This document shows positions 63,656 to 64,000 of a DNA stretch of 64,000 nucleotides, piece by piece; positions within the stretch are counted from its first letter, which is position 1; each line of letters opens with the position of its first letter. The position numbers and the translations under genes are program-made. Origin of the DNA: Flavisolibacter longurius (lineage in GTDB: Bacteria > Bacteroidota > Bacteroidia > Chitinophagales > Chitinophagaceae); assembly GCA_014163555.1 (NCBI GenBank), contig JACJGO010000011.1, positions 62,001 to 126,000 on the forward strand, written 5' to 3'. The notes beneath the pieces were generated by a model. It ran no database searches. It was not told the DNA's origin and was given only the letters and a program-made list of their open reading frames with translations.

Positions 63656-64000
63656 TCATTTCTTCCGGCTCCACACGATAAAATCTGTCTGCGGGATTTT
63701 TTCTACCCCCAATTCCCGCAGCATGGTTACCAACTGCCCGCGGTGATAGGTACCGTGGTTGAAAATGTGAAGCAGCATTTGGTACACAGGTTGCTTGAAC
63801 CGCTCTTTGCGTGAATTGTAATAAATGAATTCGTGTTGCAGGGCAAGTTCGTTGGCGCCGGCAATCCATTCCTGCCAAGCCTTGTTCTGTTGCAGCAGTT
63901 GCTGGCTCAGGGCCTGCATGGTACCGGAAAACGTGTCGCTGGGCCGGTCGATTTTTTCCTGCAGCTTCATGCGCTGCCACCAGATGCTTTCGGCATCCAG
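63656..64000 (-). CDS. DinB-family protein, partial at right edge
   Basis: The frame is open to the right edge and gives the last 114 residues. Seen are WWQRMKLQEKIDRP, a middle helix AWQEWIAGANELALQHEF and the C-terminal metal motif LLHIFNHGTYHRGQLVTMLRELG, which is the DinB/DUF664 hallmark. The N-terminus and start lie outside the window; an internal ATG at 63970 is not the true start because coding continues upstream of it. Confidence 0.92.
   Translation of the reverse strand: MDAESIWWQRMKLQEKIDRPSDTFSGTMQALSQQLLQQNKAWQEWIAGANELALQHEFIYYNSRKERFKQPVYQMLLHIFNHGTYHRGQLVTMLRELGVEKIPQTDFIVWSRKK

Overview
This window is chromosomal DNA of a Bacteroidota member, most likely of the Chitinophagaceae or a close relative. 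The support is a full-length SprA of the type IX secretion system, a type-B and a decayed type-A T9SS sorting domain, SusC/SusD genes, an Lnb-like DUF4105 protein, many lipoproteins, and TAnnTTTG-type -7 promoter boxes. The family placement is inference; the phylum is well supported.

Region by region. Positions 1-6.8 kb are visibly more A+T-rich and look like the right end of an integrated element. It carries a large SNF2-type helicase with a C-terminal DUF3883-like ExK nuclease motif (running off the left edge), an unrecognised 290-residue partner, a divergent MerR-like protein, a small conserved-type ORF, and a large serine recombinase whose reading frame runs through an antisense tRNA-Arg(CCG) gene at 6799-6870. 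This is the best candidate for a little-described, probably defence-related, system. Positions 6.9-10.5 kb hold a cobalamin-riboswitch unit on the minus strand: btuB, a DUF71/COG2102 ATPase and a MarC-like membrane protein. Positions 10.96-15.8 kb hold a plus-strand series: amino-acid permease, Cys/Met PLP enzyme, an orphan HlyD-type adaptor and gpsA. Positions 15.9-22.3 kb are minus-strand: trmD, an SDR, a T9SS type-B surface protein, an alpha/beta hydrolase and an Lnb-like DUF4105 protein.

Positions 22.4-30 kb hold a DUF2339 membrane protein, DUF1059, a tricorn-type protease and a PQQ sugar dehydrogenase lipoprotein. Positions 30-35.7 kb are a patchwork of small genes (DinB, a small membrane protein, GNATs, a lipoprotein, an AraC-MGMT repair fusion), partly A+T-rich. 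Positions 35.8-41.8 kb hold an MBL hydrolase, a beta-propeller/amidohydrolase fusion and a methyltransferase. Positions 42.0-42.9 kb are a frameshifted remnant of a T9SS-exported protein, followed by two lipoproteins.

Positions 44.4-53.4 kb form a polysaccharide-utilisation-type locus: a DeoR repressor, SusC, SusD, a DUF4623-like surface lipoprotein and, behind a terminator, a GHL10 glycosidase. Positions 53.7-61.4 kb are ruvA-sprA, divergent from fabH. The window ends with SRPBCC, DUF1801 and a partial DinB gene.

Several extragenic repeats are visible: an ACGTCAAACGTGAAACG-type inverted repeat at two loci, a C-rich inverted repeat flanking a terminator, and a TCCGTTGCGTCGCAC element at two loci. 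Three genes (trmD, the SDR, ruvA) have a -7 box only 4-5 bases before the start codon, suggesting leaderless transcripts. No CRISPR array, rRNA gene or IS transposase was seen.
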